Of a stretch of DNA of 64,000 nucleotides, positions 13,801 to 23,187 are shown in pieces. Below the pieces are notes generated by a model. The model saw only the letters and a list, made by a program, of their open reading frames with translations. It was not told where the DNA came from and did not search any database. This stretch comes from Denitromonas iodatirespirans. Lineage in GTDB: Bacteria > Pseudomonadota > Gammaproteobacteria > Burkholderiales > Rhodocyclaceae. A program made the translations under genes and the position numbers. Position 1 is the first letter of the stretch, and each line of letters opens with the position of its first letter. The stretch spans positions 49,416-113,415 of the forward strand of contig NZ_JAEKFT010000016.1 of the NCBI RefSeq assembly GCF_018524365.1. The letters are read 5' to 3'.

Positions 13801-15128
13801 GCACGATCTGGGATGTGGCTGCGGTCAAGACGCTGGTGCAGCAGGCCACGGCGGGCAACGACACGCTGTACGGCTACGCGACCGACGACGCGCTCGACGG
13901 ACAGGACGGGAACGACTATCTGTATGGCAAGGCCGGCAACGACACGCTGAACGGCGGTGCCGGAGCAGACCAGGTACACGGTGAAGACGGCGACGACAGC
14001 CTGGACGGTGGTGTCGGCAACGACTACCTGTACGGCGGCAACGGCAGCGACACACTGAACGGTGGTGCCGACAACGACTATCTGTACGGCGGCAACGACA
14101 ACGACGTGCTCACCGGTGGTGCGGGCAACGACTACCTGTCGGGCGATGCCGGTTCGGACACTTATGTGTTCGGTCGCGGTGACGGTCTGGACACGGTGTA
14201 CAACTACGACGCCGGCGCAGGCGTCGACACCATCGCCCTATCGGGTGGCCTGCTGCCTTCGGAAGTGAGTCTGAGCCGTACGGGCGACAGTCTGGTGCTG
14301 TCGATCATTGGCACGACCGACAAGCTCACGGTGCAGTCGTACTTCAACCAGGACGCCGCCGGCCCCTACGTCATCGACCAGATCCGCTTCGAGAACGGCA
14401 CGATCTGGGACGTGGCCACGGTCAAGACGTTGGTCCTGCAGGCCACGACTGGCAACGACACCCTGTACGGCTACGCGACGGACGATGTGCTCGACGGCCA
14501 GGACGGCAACGACCTGTTGTATGGCAAAGCGGGCAATGATGCGCTGGCTGGTGGTGCCGGTGGAGACACACTGCAAGGCGAGGACGGCAACGATAACCTC
14601 GACGGTGGTGTCGGCAATGACTACCTGTATGGCGGGAACGGTAGCGACATGCTGGTTGGTGGTGCCGACAACGACTATCTGTACGGTGGCAACGACAACG
14701 ACGTGCTCGTCGGTGGTGCCGGCAACGACTACCTGTCGGGCGACGCCGGTTCGGACACTTACGTGTTTGGTCGTGGTGACGGTCAGGACACCCTGTACAA
14801 CTACGACACGGCGGCTGGCAGCAAAGACGCGCTCAAGTTTGATGCGGGCATCGCTGCTGATCAATTGTGGTTCCGCAAGTTGGGCAACGATCTGGAAGTC
14901 AGTGTGATCGGGGCGTCTGACAGTGTTCGGGTTGCCAACTGGTACTCCGGTGGTGCGTATCGTTTGGACGAGTTCGAAACGGCTGCAGGAGAAGTCCTGC
15001 TCGACAGCCAGGTCGAAAACCTCGTCAGCGCCATGGCGGCTTTTGCGCCGCCGGGTGCGGGGCAGACGACGTTGCCGCAGAACTACCAGGAAGCCTTGAG
15101 TGGGGTGATTGCGGCGAATTGGCAGTAA
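7875..15128 (+). CDS. Giant RTX (repeats-in-toxin) calcium-binding protein, type I secretion substrate
   Basis: The protein has 2417 residues from the ATG at 7875; an in-frame GTG at 7863 lies inside the upstream gene. An Ala/Ser-rich N-terminus with hydrophobic stretches (1-160) leads to a calcium-binding module at about 163-300 (LILDLNGDGF, VLDRDGNGAID, WVDTDADGISDD), similar to the self-processing module of FrpC-type proteins. A 300-residue linker follows. From about 595 there are nine tandem units of GGxGxDxLY-type RTX nonapeptides, each ending in a haemolysin-type beta module (DTYVFGRGDGQDTV ... LTVQSYFNQD ... IRFENGTIWD). The C-terminus (MAAFAPPGAGQTTLPQNY ... IAANWQ) resembles C-terminal secretion regions of such proteins. 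There is no signal peptide. Export is expected through the ABC/HlyD pair encoded just upstream. Confidence 0.95.
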   Translation: MPNVVSLGEFVTSSASAWSAGSALANGSGWNASTASNYLTLAGSIAGIRGWGATAIASNLTGLQANLWAASEAYANGDYEALTGSLLNAVTNVAALAALASPQARAVAVLISAAAYIYQQENLIPAGVRQIFERELPPLHPRLQNKAQQINTPWKSSQASSSPLILDLNGDGFSTTSIEDGAYFDHDADGIKTSGGWVGGGDGLLVLDRDGNGAIDSGRELFGNNTLLSSGEKAAEGFAALADLDSNADGAIDAADAAWNTLRVWVDTDADGISDDGELHSLDSLGISEIDLTKTNTITSQNGNTLVGSGQFTINGEAREYTDAWFAQDPFYREFADAIDIPEELLSLPNMGGSGAVRDLQEAAALSPELADLVRQFQNATNVLARHALMEPLLLAWAQTTTMTTTAAWAADGHNVNYSLYGMPAGSEQEAVWKGRLTILEAFNGETYQTLNGSMTVSTGPNRQGLLQQSWNALHESVYSALALQTGMKPYVDSIELRIDENGISLDTSALSAALAARIASSPVEGIADLIEVNRYVAPMLSTGTWQGYRMLEEALRAHASTPGIENVHALMNVSMEGVTAFSNTDSDANGVVLGGNGNNHLYGKGGRDLLYGGQGADNLYGGEGDDVLIGGAGNDYLVGDAGSDTYVFGRGDGQDTVSNYDAAAGSVDVIALSGGLDPSEVSLTRSADNLIVSIIGTTDKLTVQSYFNQDANGNCIVDQIRFENGTIWDVATVKTLVLQATAGNDSLYGYATDDVIDGLDGNDMLYGKAGNDSLNGSAGNDQLYGEDGDDILDGGDGNDYLNGGNGDDALDGGVGADHLNGGGGRDTLLGGADNDYLYGGNDDDVLVGGAGNDYLYGEGGSDTYVFGRGDGQDTVSNYDTGASVDTIALSGGLQPEEVILSRSGDNLVVSIIGTTDRLTVQSYFNQDANGNYTVDQIRFENGTIWDVATVKTLVLQATAGNDSLYGYATDDVIDGLDGSDMLYGKAGNDSLNGNAGNDQLYGEDGDDILDGGDGNDYLSGGNGNDMLDGGVGVDHLNGGDGRDTLVGGADNDHMYGGNDDDVLTGGAGNDYLSGDAGSDTYVFGRGDGQDTVYNYDTGAGVDTIVLSGGLLPEEVSLSRMSDNLIVSIVGTTDKLTVQSYFNQDAAGPYVVDQIRFENGTIWDVAAVKTLVQQATAGNDYLYGYATDDVLDGQDGNDYLYGKAGNDTLNGGAGADQVHGEDGDDSLDGGVGNDYLYGGNGSDTLNGGADNDYLYGGNDDDVLTGGAGNDYLSGDAGSDTYVFGRGDGQDSVYNYDAGAGVDTIALSGGLLPSEVSLSRTGDSLVLSIIGTTDKLTVQSYFNQDAAGPYVVDQIRFENGTIWDVAAVKTLVQQATAGNDYLYGYATDDALDGQDGNDYLYGKAGNDTLNGGAGSDQLHGEDGDDSLDGGAGNDYLYGGNGNDTLVGGSDNDTLYGGNDDDVLTGGAGNDYLSGDAGSDTYVFGRGDGQDTVYNYDTAAGSVDVIALSGGLLPEEVTLSRSGDNLVVSIIGTTDKLTVQSYFNLDAAGPYVVDQIRFENGTIWDVTKVKLLVSQGTLGDDQMYGSVGDDVLDGLDGNDSLYGKAGNDTLIGGAGNDSLQGEDGDDILDGGAGNDYLTGGNGSDSLDGGAGADHLTGGNGNDNLIGGADNDYLYGGNDDDVLTGGAGNDYLSGDAGSDTYVFSRGDGQDTVSNYSSSANDVDVVLLTGGLLPPEVSLSRSGDNLVLSITGTTDKLTVQSYFNQDAAGPYVVDQIRFENGTIWDVAAVKTLVQQATAGNDTLYGYATDDALDGQDGNDYLYGKAGNDTLNGGAGADQVHGEDGDDSLDGGVGNDYLYGGNGSDTLNGGADNDYLYGGNDDDVLTGGAGNDYLSGDAGSDTYVFGRGDGQDSVYNYDADAGVDTIALSGGLLPSEVSLSRTGDSLVLSIIGTTDKLTVQSYFNQDAAGPYVVDQIRFENGTIWDVAAVKTLVQQATAGNDTLYGYATDDALDGQDGNDYLYGKAGNDTLNGGAGADQVHGEDGDDSLDGGVGNDYLYGGNGSDTLNGGADNDYLYGGNDNDVLTGGAGNDYLSGDAGSDTYVFGRGDGLDTVYNYDAGAGVDTIALSGGLLPSEVSLSRTGDSLVLSIIGTTDKLTVQSYFNQDAAGPYVIDQIRFENGTIWDVATVKTLVLQATTGNDTLYGYATDDVLDGQDGNDLLYGKAGNDALAGGAGGDTLQGEDGNDNLDGGVGNDYLYGGNGSDMLVGGADNDYLYGGNDNDVLVGGAGNDYLSGDAGSDTYVFGRGDGQDTLYNYDTAAGSKDALKFDAGIAADQLWFRKLGNDLEVSVIGASDSVRVANWYSGGAYRLDEFETAAGEVLLDSQVENLVSAMAAFAPPGAGQTTLPQNYQEALSGVIAANWQ
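9660..14830 (+). repeat. Nine tandem RTX/haemolysin modules of about 600 or 650 bp
   Basis: The codon for the Asp of DTYVF recurs at 9807, 10461, 11112, 11709, 12306, 12960, 13560, 14157 and 14754. The spacings are 654, 651, 597, 597, 654, 600, 597 and 597 bases. The long and short units differ by about 54 bases, equal to two 9-residue RTX repeats. Units around 11.5-11.9, 13.3-13.75 and 13.95-14.35 kb are nearly identical at DNA level, showing recent duplication or gene conversion. Copy number could vary between strains or be collapsed in an assembly. Confidence 0.95.
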
Positions 15129-15183
15129 GTGTGGGCGGCCAGGCCCGGCGGGTGTCGGGTCTGGCTGTTTGAGCAAGTCGGTG

Positions 15184-15229
15184 CTCTGCCCTGCGCCTTT
15201 CCGGGGCTTGGAAAGGTGGCAGGGCAGAG
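15184..15229 (+). terminator. Strong hairpin behind the RTX gene
   Basis: CTCTGCCCTGCGCCTTTCC pairs with GGAAAGGTGGCAGGGCAGAG across a 7-base loop, with one mismatch or bulge. It begins 56 bases after the RTX stop. There is no good T-run after the stem, so it is either a weak intrinsic terminator or an mRNA-stabilising 3' hairpin. Confidence 0.5.
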
Positions 15230-15281
15230 GCTGTTTACGGTGGGGGTGTTTTGGGGTTTTGGTGGACAGCGGGGCGGCGGT

Positions 15282-15391
15282 GGTCGGATGAATCCGACCC
15301 TACGGGCGTCGTCGTCGGGCGGGGTTCTACAACGGGGGCGTCATCGGGTAGGGGGGAACGATGGCCGCAGTAGGGCGGGTTTCAACCCGCC
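15282..15391. repeat. Two REP-like palindromes
   Basis: GGTCGGATGAATCCGACC followed by CTAC (minus-oriented) lies at 15282-15304. GTAGGGCGGGTTTCAACCC plus GCC (plus-oriented) lies at 15370-15391. Both have the GTAG foot. They fill the 304-base gap between the convergent RTX and Lon-like genes, together with the hairpin at 15184. I see no gene there. Confidence 0.75.
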
Positions 15392-15432
15392 GCTGCTCTT
15401 CCGCCACCACCGTTGGACGGACGACTCCGGCG

Positions 15433-17880
15433 CTACTCGCTGTCGCGCTGGCGCGCCACGCCCCGTCCCCGATTGCGCGAGATGCGGCTGTTCTCGTCCG
15501 GGCTGGCATGGCGGCGGGCGGCCATGTCGGCGAGTGTGGCGGCCACTTTGTAGTTGATGCTGTGGCGTGGCATGGCGCCCTTGGCGTCGGGTGCGCCGGC
15601 GGCCATGCCGGTGAGGATCTCCATGGCCTGGTCCACCGTGCTCACCGCATACACATGGAAGCGGCCCTCGCGCGCGGCGGCTACCACGTCTTCGCGCAGC
15701 ATCAGGTGGCGCACGTTGGGCGTGGGGATCACCACCCCCTGTTCGCCGGTCAGCCCCTGCGCGGCGCACAGGTCGTAGTAGCCCTCGATCTTCTCGTTCA
15801 CCCCGCCGATGGCCTGCACCTCGCCGAACTGGTTGACCGAGCCGGTGACGGCCAGGCTCTGGCGGATCGGCACCTGGGCCAGTGAGGAGAGCAGCGCGCA
15901 CAGCTCGCCGAGCGAGGCCGAATCGCCCTCGACCGGCGCGTAGGACTGTTCGAACACCAGGCTGGCGGCCAGCGACAGCGGTTGGTGGCGGGCATAGCGG
16001 GCGGCCAGGAAGGCGGTGAGAATCAGCACGCCCTTGGAGTGGATGGCGCCGCCCAGGTCGGTTTCGCGTTCGATGTCGACCACGTCGCCTTCGCCGACGC
16101 GGGCGGTGGCGGTGATGCGCACCGGGTGGCCGAAATGCTGGCCGGCCAGCTCGACCACCACCAGGCCATTGACCTGGCCGGCGCGCTCGCCGGCGGTGGA
16201 GATCAGCGTGGTGCCTTCGAGGATGGACTGGCGCACCTGCTCGGGGTAGCGCGCCATGCGCCGGGCGCTGGCGGCCAGCGCGGTGTCGATGTGCTCGCGC
16301 CCGATCGCCGGCGCGGTGGCGTGGCGGGCGTAGTGGTCGGCCTCGCGCATGATGTCGGAGATCAGCCGGGTGTGCAGGGTGAGGCGGTCGGCCGCCTCGG
16401 CCAGGCGCGCGCCTTCTTCGACCAGCCGCGCCATGGCGCCGCGGTCGAGCGGCAGCAGCTCGGCATTGCGCGCCAGCGTGGCCAGCAGCCGGGCGTAGCG
16501 CTGTTCGTTGTCGGGCGTGCGCGGCAGGTCGTCGTCGAAGTCGGCGGCCACCTTGAACAGTTCGGCGAATTCCGGGTCGTGGTCGGTCAGCAGATAAAAG
16601 GTTTCGCGGTCGCCGATCATCACCACCTTGAGCGCACAGGGCGCGGGCTCCGGCTCCAGGCTCAGCGTGCCGGTCCAGCTCTGCGCCTCGGCCGGCGGCT
16701 CGATGCGGATCTCGCCGCTGCGTAGCGCGCGCTTGAGCCCCTCCCAGGCATAGGGCTGGGCGAACATGCGGTCGGCGTCGAGGATCAGGTAGCCGCCGCT
16801 GGCGCGATGCAGGGCGCCGGCGCGGATCAGGTTGTAGTGCGTCACCACGTTGCCCATCTGGGTGACATGCTCGATGCGCCCGATCAGGTTGCCGAAGCCA
16901 GCGTTGGTTTCGTGCACCACCGGCGCGCCCTCGGTGGCGGCATGGTCGACCAGCAGCTTGATCTGGTAGCGGTGGAAACGGCTGCCGTCTTCGGCCGGGG
17001 AGTCTTCCTCTTCCTCGCCGGGGCTGATCCAGTTGGCGCCCGAGTCGAGCAGATCCTTGCGCACGGCGTCGAAGAATTCGAGCACTTGCGGCAGGTCGCC
17101 GTACTTCTCGCGCAGCGGGCGCAGCAGCAGCGCCACGGCCGGGCCGAGCACCTCGCGTTCGGCGCGGTCGATGGCGTCGCGCAACTCCTGGCGCCAGCTG
17201 GGGAACTCGTCGAGCAGGTCGGCCAAGCGGTCGCTCCACTCGCCCACCTTCTTCTCGACGGCCGCCTGTGCCTCCTTGGGCTGGGCCTCGAAGATCTCCG
17301 GCGTCATCGGCTCGCCGTCGACCGTCGGCGCAAACACGAAGCCCTCGGCGGTGCGCAAAAAGGCCAGCCCGTCGGCATGGCATTGCTCGCCCAGCTCGCG
17401 CAGCGCGCCTTCCTCACGTGCCTTGTGCGCCTCCTGCAGCGCCGTCACGCGGCTCTCGTGGGTTTCGCTGTCGAGCGCGTCGTCGATGGCCGGGCCGAGT
17501 TCGCGGATCAGGGTCTGCATGTCGGCACGCAGCGCGCCGCCGCGGCCGGCCGGCAGGGTGAGCAGGCGGGGGCGCTGCGGGTCGTCGAAGTTGTGCAGGT
17601 AGCACAGGTCGGGCGGCACGGCGCGGGTGGCGGCGTGCTCCTTGAGCAGGCGGTTGACGATGGCATGGCGGCCGCTGCCGTGCGCGCCGAGCACGAAGAC
17701 ATGGTAGCCCGGCTGGTGCATGGCCAGCGCAAAGCGCAGCGCCTCTTCGGCGCGGCCCTGGCCGAGCGAGACGGTGGCGTCGGGCAGACCGGTGATCTGG
17801 TCGGTGGTGTCGAAGGCGAATTCGGCGGCGTTGCAGACGGTCCGCAAACGGTGGTCAGGCAGGGCGGACGGACCGGCCAT
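15433..17880 (-). CDS. Lon-like ATP-dependent protease (YcbZ/LonB-type)
   Basis: This 815-residue protein combines an AAA-type domain with a C-terminal Lon protease domain. The nucleotide loop reads GAHGSGRH (65-72), with Arg-His where classical Walker A has Lys-Ser/Thr; degenerate loops occur in YcbZ-type proteins. The middle has HRASGGYLILDADRMF, typical of the family. The protease dyad is Ser654 (EGDSAS) and Lys697 (NEKIEG). It lacks the Lon N-terminal substrate domain. The start at 17880 leads directly into a conserved-looking N-terminus. It is probably a cytosolic protease with weak or altered ATPase activity, and it seems to be transcribed alone. Confidence 0.9.
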   Translation of the reverse strand: MAGPSALPDHRLRTVCNAAEFAFDTTDQITGLPDATVSLGQGRAEEALRFALAMHQPGYHVFVLGAHGSGRHAIVNRLLKEHAATRAVPPDLCYLHNFDDPQRPRLLTLPAGRGGALRADMQTLIRELGPAIDDALDSETHESRVTALQEAHKAREEGALRELGEQCHADGLAFLRTAEGFVFAPTVDGEPMTPEIFEAQPKEAQAAVEKKVGEWSDRLADLLDEFPSWRQELRDAIDRAEREVLGPAVALLLRPLREKYGDLPQVLEFFDAVRKDLLDSGANWISPGEEEEDSPAEDGSRFHRYQIKLLVDHAATEGAPVVHETNAGFGNLIGRIEHVTQMGNVVTHYNLIRAGALHRASGGYLILDADRMFAQPYAWEGLKRALRSGEIRIEPPAEAQSWTGTLSLEPEPAPCALKVVMIGDRETFYLLTDHDPEFAELFKVAADFDDDLPRTPDNEQRYARLLATLARNAELLPLDRGAMARLVEEGARLAEAADRLTLHTRLISDIMREADHYARHATAPAIGREHIDTALAASARRMARYPEQVRQSILEGTTLISTAGERAGQVNGLVVVELAGQHFGHPVRITATARVGEGDVVDIERETDLGGAIHSKGVLILTAFLAARYARHQPLSLAASLVFEQSYAPVEGDSASLGELCALLSSLAQVPIRQSLAVTGSVNQFGEVQAIGGVNEKIEGYYDLCAAQGLTGEQGVVIPTPNVRHLMLREDVVAAAREGRFHVYAVSTVDQAMEILTGMAAGAPDAKGAMPRHSINYKVAATLADMAARRHASPDENSRISRNRGRGVARQRDSE

Positions 17881-17969
17881 GGGCGCGTGCTCCGATCAAA
17901 GAGTGAACAAAAAATCGACAAGGCGGCAATGTTAACCGAAGCCGGCGCCTGGCGACGGCCCGGGCGTGT

Positions 17970-18920
17970 TCAGCGCGCGGGGTCGAACAGGCGCTCGGCC
18001 AGGCGATGCTTGGCGGCGCGTTCGAGCCGTTCGGCGAAGGCCGGCAGGTCGAGCCCGAAGCGCGGCTGCGCCTGCACGGCCAATTGGCGCAGGCGGCGCC
18101 AGTCGGGTCGGAAGGCCGGGTCTTTGAAGGCGAACAGCAGATGGTTGCCGTCGTCCGGGACCGGCAGCAGGATCACCCGGTCGTCGAACACGCTGCGGGC
18201 GATGCCGACCAGGTCGGCGTAGGCGCGCACCTCGCCGGCCAGGTTGAGCACCAGGAGGCCGCGCTCGGCCAGGGTGTCGGCGGCCTGCTCGAAGAATGCA
18301 GCGCCGGCCAGGCTCGGCGCCAGGCCGGCGCCGGTGAAGGCGTCGACCAGCAGCACGTCGAGGCCCGGCGGAGCCTCGGCCAGCCAGACGGCACCGTCGC
18401 CGTGCACGATCGACACGCGCTCGCCGTCCGGCGGCAGCGCGAAGAGCTCGCGGAAGGCGATCACGTCGGCGTCCATCTCGATGGCGGTGAAGTGGCTCGA
18501 CGGCAAGTGCCGATGGCAGCACTTGAGCAGCGAGCCGCCGCCCAGGCCGATCAGCGCGAGGCGTTGCGGCCGCGGCAGAAACAGCACGAAGAGCATCATC
18601 ATCTGCGTGTAGCGCAGCGCCAGCGCATCGGGCGTGCGCGTGCGCATGCTGCTCTGGATCAGGCGCAGGGTGAAGTACAGGCTGCGATGCTCGCCGTCGT
18701 CGATGACGAAGGGGCGGTCGTAGTCTTCGGCCAGCAGCCGCTCGCGCAGGGCCTCGGCATCGGCGTCGGCGGGCTCGTGCAGCAGCACGCGACCCGCTTC
18801 GGTGATGAAGGGGCTGGGCATTTCGAACAGCGGCGGGGCGGGCATCGGCGAGCCATCGGGCGGGTGGAGAGGCGATTCTAGCGGGCTTTGGGGCCAGGCC
18901 GGGGCGAGCGGTGCTGTCAC
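17970..18920 (-). CDS. Spermidine synthase-like (class I methyltransferase fold) protein
   Basis: The 316-residue protein has a Rossmann SAM/dcSAM-binding core: LALIGLGGGSLLK, then the acidic strand end TAIEMDADVI, and LLVDAFTGAG. This matches spermidine synthase-like proteins that often lack polyamine-specific residues, so true aminopropyltransferase activity is uncertain. The GTG at 18920 gives the full length. An internal ATG at 18845 (MPAPPLFEMPSP) is an equally plausible start, because the first 25 residues are Pro-rich. It lies 89 bases upstream of the Lon-like gene on the same strand and divergently from mgtE. Confidence 0.75.
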   Translation of the reverse strand: MTAPLAPAWPQSPLESPLHPPDGSPMPAPPLFEMPSPFITEAGRVLLHEPADADAEALRERLLAEDYDRPFVIDDGEHRSLYFTLRLIQSSMRTRTPDALALRYTQMMMLFVLFLPRPQRLALIGLGGGSLLKCCHRHLPSSHFTAIEMDADVIAFRELFALPPDGERVSIVHGDGAVWLAEAPPGLDVLLVDAFTGAGLAPSLAGAAFFEQAADTLAERGLLVLNLAGEVRAYADLVGIARSVFDDRVILLPVPDDGNHLLFAFKDPAFRPDWRRLRQLAVQAQPRFGLDLPAFAERLERAAKHRLAERLFDPAR

Positions 18921-18993
18921 CCCGACATGTCAGAATGACGCGGTACGCCATCGTGGCGTCGAGGATGGCATTCGCGAATAGAGGGCGACAGGT

Positions 18994-20628
18994 ATGACCG
19001 ATCAGGCAATGGACAGTGTGCGCACGGAGATCGCCCAGATCATCGAGGCCCTCGAGACCGGCAAGTACAAACGGGTGCGCAAGCGGCTGCGCCACATGCA
19101 TCCGGCCAAGATCGCCAGCTTGATCGAAACGCTCGATGACGAACAGCGCCTGGCCGTGTGGCAGCAGGTCGATGCGGCCAACGAAGGCCGGATCCTGGCC
19201 CACCTGAGCCCGGCGCTGGCGCGCCGGCTGCCCCGCGAATCGGGCGAGCCGCTGCTAGAGGACGAGGCCGGTGGGGTGGCCGCCAGCGAGGCACAGCGTG
19301 CCAGCACACAGATGCGCGAGGTGCGCGAGGCACTCGCGCAGGGCAAGCTCAAGCGGGTCGGCAAGATCCTGAACGGTATGCATCCGGCCAAGGTCGCCGG
19401 GCTGCTCGAAGCGCTGCCGCCCGAGGAGCGCAGCGACGCCTGGAGCATGGTCGAGACCGAGCGTGCCGGCAAGGTGCTGAGCTATCTGCATGATGAAAGC
19501 TGTGCCTCGCTGGCGCAGGAGATGGACCCGGAAGACCTGGTGGTGGCCGCGCGCCGGCTCGATCTCGACGACCTGGTCGACCTCATCCAGACCCTGCCCG
19601 AAGACAGCGGCCGCCAGTTGCTGCAGGCCACCGACGCGCGCCACCGCGAGAAGCTCGAGTCGATGCTCTCCTACCCGGAGGATTCGGCCGGCGGCCTGAT
19701 GAACACCGACCACATCGCCGTGCGCCCCGACGTGAAGGTGCAGACCGTGCTAGGTTACCTGCGCCTGCTCAAAACCCTGCCGGTGCAGACCGACAAGCTG
19801 ATGGTGGTCGACCGCAAGGGCATCTACCAGGGCGTGCTGTTGCTGAGCACGCTGGTCACCGTACAGCCCGAGCGGCGGGTGGCCGACATCATGGACACCG
19901 AAACGCCGGCGATCCCGGTCGACATGCCCGACGACGAGGTCGCCCACCTGTTCCAGGATCTCGACCTGCTCTCGGCGCCGGTGGTCGACGCACAGCGCAT
20001 GCTGCTGGGGCGCATCACGGTCGATGACGTGGTCGACCAGATCCGCGAGAGCTCCGAGCGCGCCATGATGCACATGGCCGGTCTCGACCAGGAGGCCGAC
20101 ATCTTCGCCCCGGTGCTCACCAGCTCGCGGCGGCGCGCCGTGTGGCTGGGCATCAACCTGCTCACCGCCTTTCTCGCGGCGTGGGTGATCGGCCTGTTCC
20201 AGACCACGCTGGAGCGGGTCGTGGCGCTGGCGGTGCTGATGCCGATCGTCGCCAGCATGGGCGGCATCGCCGGCAGCCAGACGCTGACCCTGGTGATCCG
20301 CGGCATGGCGCTCGGCCAGGTGGCGGGCGGCAATGCGCGCGCGCTGCTGAGCAAGGAGATGGGCATTGCCGCGCTCAACGGCGTGGCCTGGGCGCTGGTG
20401 GTGGCTGCGCTGGCGGTGGTGTGGTTCGGCGACTGGCAGATCGGCGGGGTGATCGGCGCGGCGATCCTCATCAACCTGCTGTTTGCCGCCCTCGCCGGCC
20501 TGGCCGTGCCGCTGGTGCTCGACCGCCTGGGCATCGACCCGGCGCTGGCCGGCGGCGTGATTCTCACCACCGTCACCGATGTGATCGGCTTCTTTGCCTT
20601 TCTCGGGCTGGCGACGGTGGTGTTGTAG
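18994..20628 (+). CDS. mgtE: Magnesium transporter MgtE
   Basis: The 544-residue protein has the MgtE layout: cytosolic N domain, paired CBS domains (about 225-350) and a five-helix channel domain (about 380-544, with PIVASMGGIAGSQTLTLVIRG). MgtE gates Mg2+ entry through Mg2+ binding to the N and CBS domains. It is about 90 residues longer than the usual 450. The extra length comes from a second N-domain-like copy: KYKRVRKRLRHMHPAKIASL near 23-42 is echoed by KLKRVGKILNGMHPAKVAGL near 116-135. It is convergent with ansA, with a REP pair between. Confidence 0.92.
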   Translation: MTDQAMDSVRTEIAQIIEALETGKYKRVRKRLRHMHPAKIASLIETLDDEQRLAVWQQVDAANEGRILAHLSPALARRLPRESGEPLLEDEAGGVAASEAQRASTQMREVREALAQGKLKRVGKILNGMHPAKVAGLLEALPPEERSDAWSMVETERAGKVLSYLHDESCASLAQEMDPEDLVVAARRLDLDDLVDLIQTLPEDSGRQLLQATDARHREKLESMLSYPEDSAGGLMNTDHIAVRPDVKVQTVLGYLRLLKTLPVQTDKLMVVDRKGIYQGVLLLSTLVTVQPERRVADIMDTETPAIPVDMPDDEVAHLFQDLDLLSAPVVDAQRMLLGRITVDDVVDQIRESSERAMMHMAGLDQEADIFAPVLTSSRRRAVWLGINLLTAFLAAWVIGLFQTTLERVVALAVLMPIVASMGGIAGSQTLTLVIRGMALGQVAGGNARALLSKEMGIAALNGVAWALVVAALAVVWFGDWQIGGVIGAAILINLLFAALAGLAVPLVLDRLGIDPALAGGVILTTVTDVIGFFAFLGLATVVL

Positions 20629-20640
20629 GCGTGGCGGTGT

Positions 20641-20719
20641 GGCCGGATGAATCCGGCCCTACGAGCGCGCGCGTGTCGATGGCCTTTGTAGGGCCGGATT
20701 CATCCGGCCTTGGCCCTAC
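20641..20719. repeat. REP pair between mgtE and ansA
   Basis: GGCCGGATGAATCCGGCC then CTAC (20641-20662) is followed by the inverse unit GTAGGGCCGGATTCATCCGG (20688-20709) and a further CTAC at 20716-20719. The long dyads between two convergent genes could act as a bidirectional terminator. The last foot supplies the ansA stop codon. Confidence 0.8.
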
Positions 20720-21716
20720 GACATCTCCCCGCACAGTGGCCGGCCGATTTGCGCGCGCACGGCCGCGGCGTCACCGCCTTCGGCCAGCAGCACATGCAGC
20801 TTGGCAAAGGCGGCCTCGGGCGTCATGTCGCCGCCCGGCACCACGCCGATGCGGTTGAGCACCGCGCCGGTGGCGTAGGCGCCCTGGGCCACCGGGCCGG
20901 TCGGGCACTGGCTGGTGTTGAGCACCACCACGCCGCGATCCACGGCGCGCGCCAGCGTGTCGATCAGCGCGGCGTCGGCGTCGGGCACGTTGCCCACGCC
21001 GTAGCTGGCAAGGATCAGGCCGCGCACGGCGGGGGATTCGAGCAGGGCGTCGACCACCCGTGCCGGCAGCCCCGGCCACACCGGTAGCACCGCCACCGCC
21101 TCGGCATCGAACGCCGGCAGCGTGAAGCGGCGTTCGGCCGGCGCCAGCAGGCGCTCGCGGTGGACGGTGATGTCGATGCCGATGTCGGCCAACGGCAGGC
21201 AGTTGGGCGAGTCGAAGGCGTCGAAGGCGACGCTTTTCAGCTTGCGGCTGCGGTTGCCGCGCAGCAGGCGCTGGCCGAACAGCAGGCCGACCTCGCGCAC
21301 CGCGCCGCCGGCGGCGATCTCCAGCGCGGCGCGTAGGTTGCCGGCGGCATCGCTGCGCGGCTGCAGCAGCGGGATCTGGGCACCGGTGAAGATCACCGGC
21401 TTGTCCGCGCCGCGCAGCATGAAGGACAGCGCCGAGGCGCTCCAGGCCATGGTGTCGGTGCCGTGCAACACCACGAAGCCGGCGTAGTCCGCCCAGCGGC
21501 TGAGCAGCGCCTCGGCGATGTGGCGCCAGTGCGCCGGTTGCAGGTTGGCGCTGTCGATCAGCGGCGCCAGCTCGACGATGTCGCAATCCGGCGCGCCCGT
21601 CGCCCGCAACTGTGCGCCGAGCGCCGCGCCGAAGCCGGCCATCGGCCGCAGGCCGTCGGGCGAGCCGGTCATGCCGATGGTGCCCCCGGTGTGGAGGATC
21701 AGCACGCGCGCGTTCA

Positions 21717-21717
<1 letters not shown>
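20716..21717 (-). CDS. ansA: L-asparaginase, type I
   Basis: The 333-residue enzyme hydrolyses L-asparagine to aspartate and ammonia. The two signatures are present: HTGGTIG at 9-15 (catalytic Thr) and HGTDTM at 85-90. There is no signal peptide, so it is cytosolic. The start overlaps the aspA stop (TGATG), so it is the last gene of a symporter-aspartase-asparaginase unit that would turn asparagine into fumarate. The TAG stop falls in a REP foot. Confidence 0.92.
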
Positions 21718-23117
<1,400 letters not shown>

Positions 23118-23147
23118 GGGGGTTCTATCCGTGGGGTCGGAGAGGGG

Positions 23148-23172
23148 CCCCGGGGCCGGTGCGGCCCCGGGG
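23148..23172 (-). terminator. GC-rich hairpin between symporter and aspA genes
   Basis: CCCCGGGGCC (23148-23157) and GGCCCCGGGG (23163-23172) are perfect inverted repeats in the gap between the AGCS gene and aspA. No T-run follows, so it is more likely a partial attenuator or mRNA-processing/stability element that sets different levels of the two products. Confidence 0.4.
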
Positions 23173-23187
23173 TGTCAGGGGTGAAAC

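Noticed and set aside
9660..14830. CRISPR-like or satellite array
   Set aside because: The repetition is explained by coding RTX nonapeptides and haemolysin modules in one open frame.
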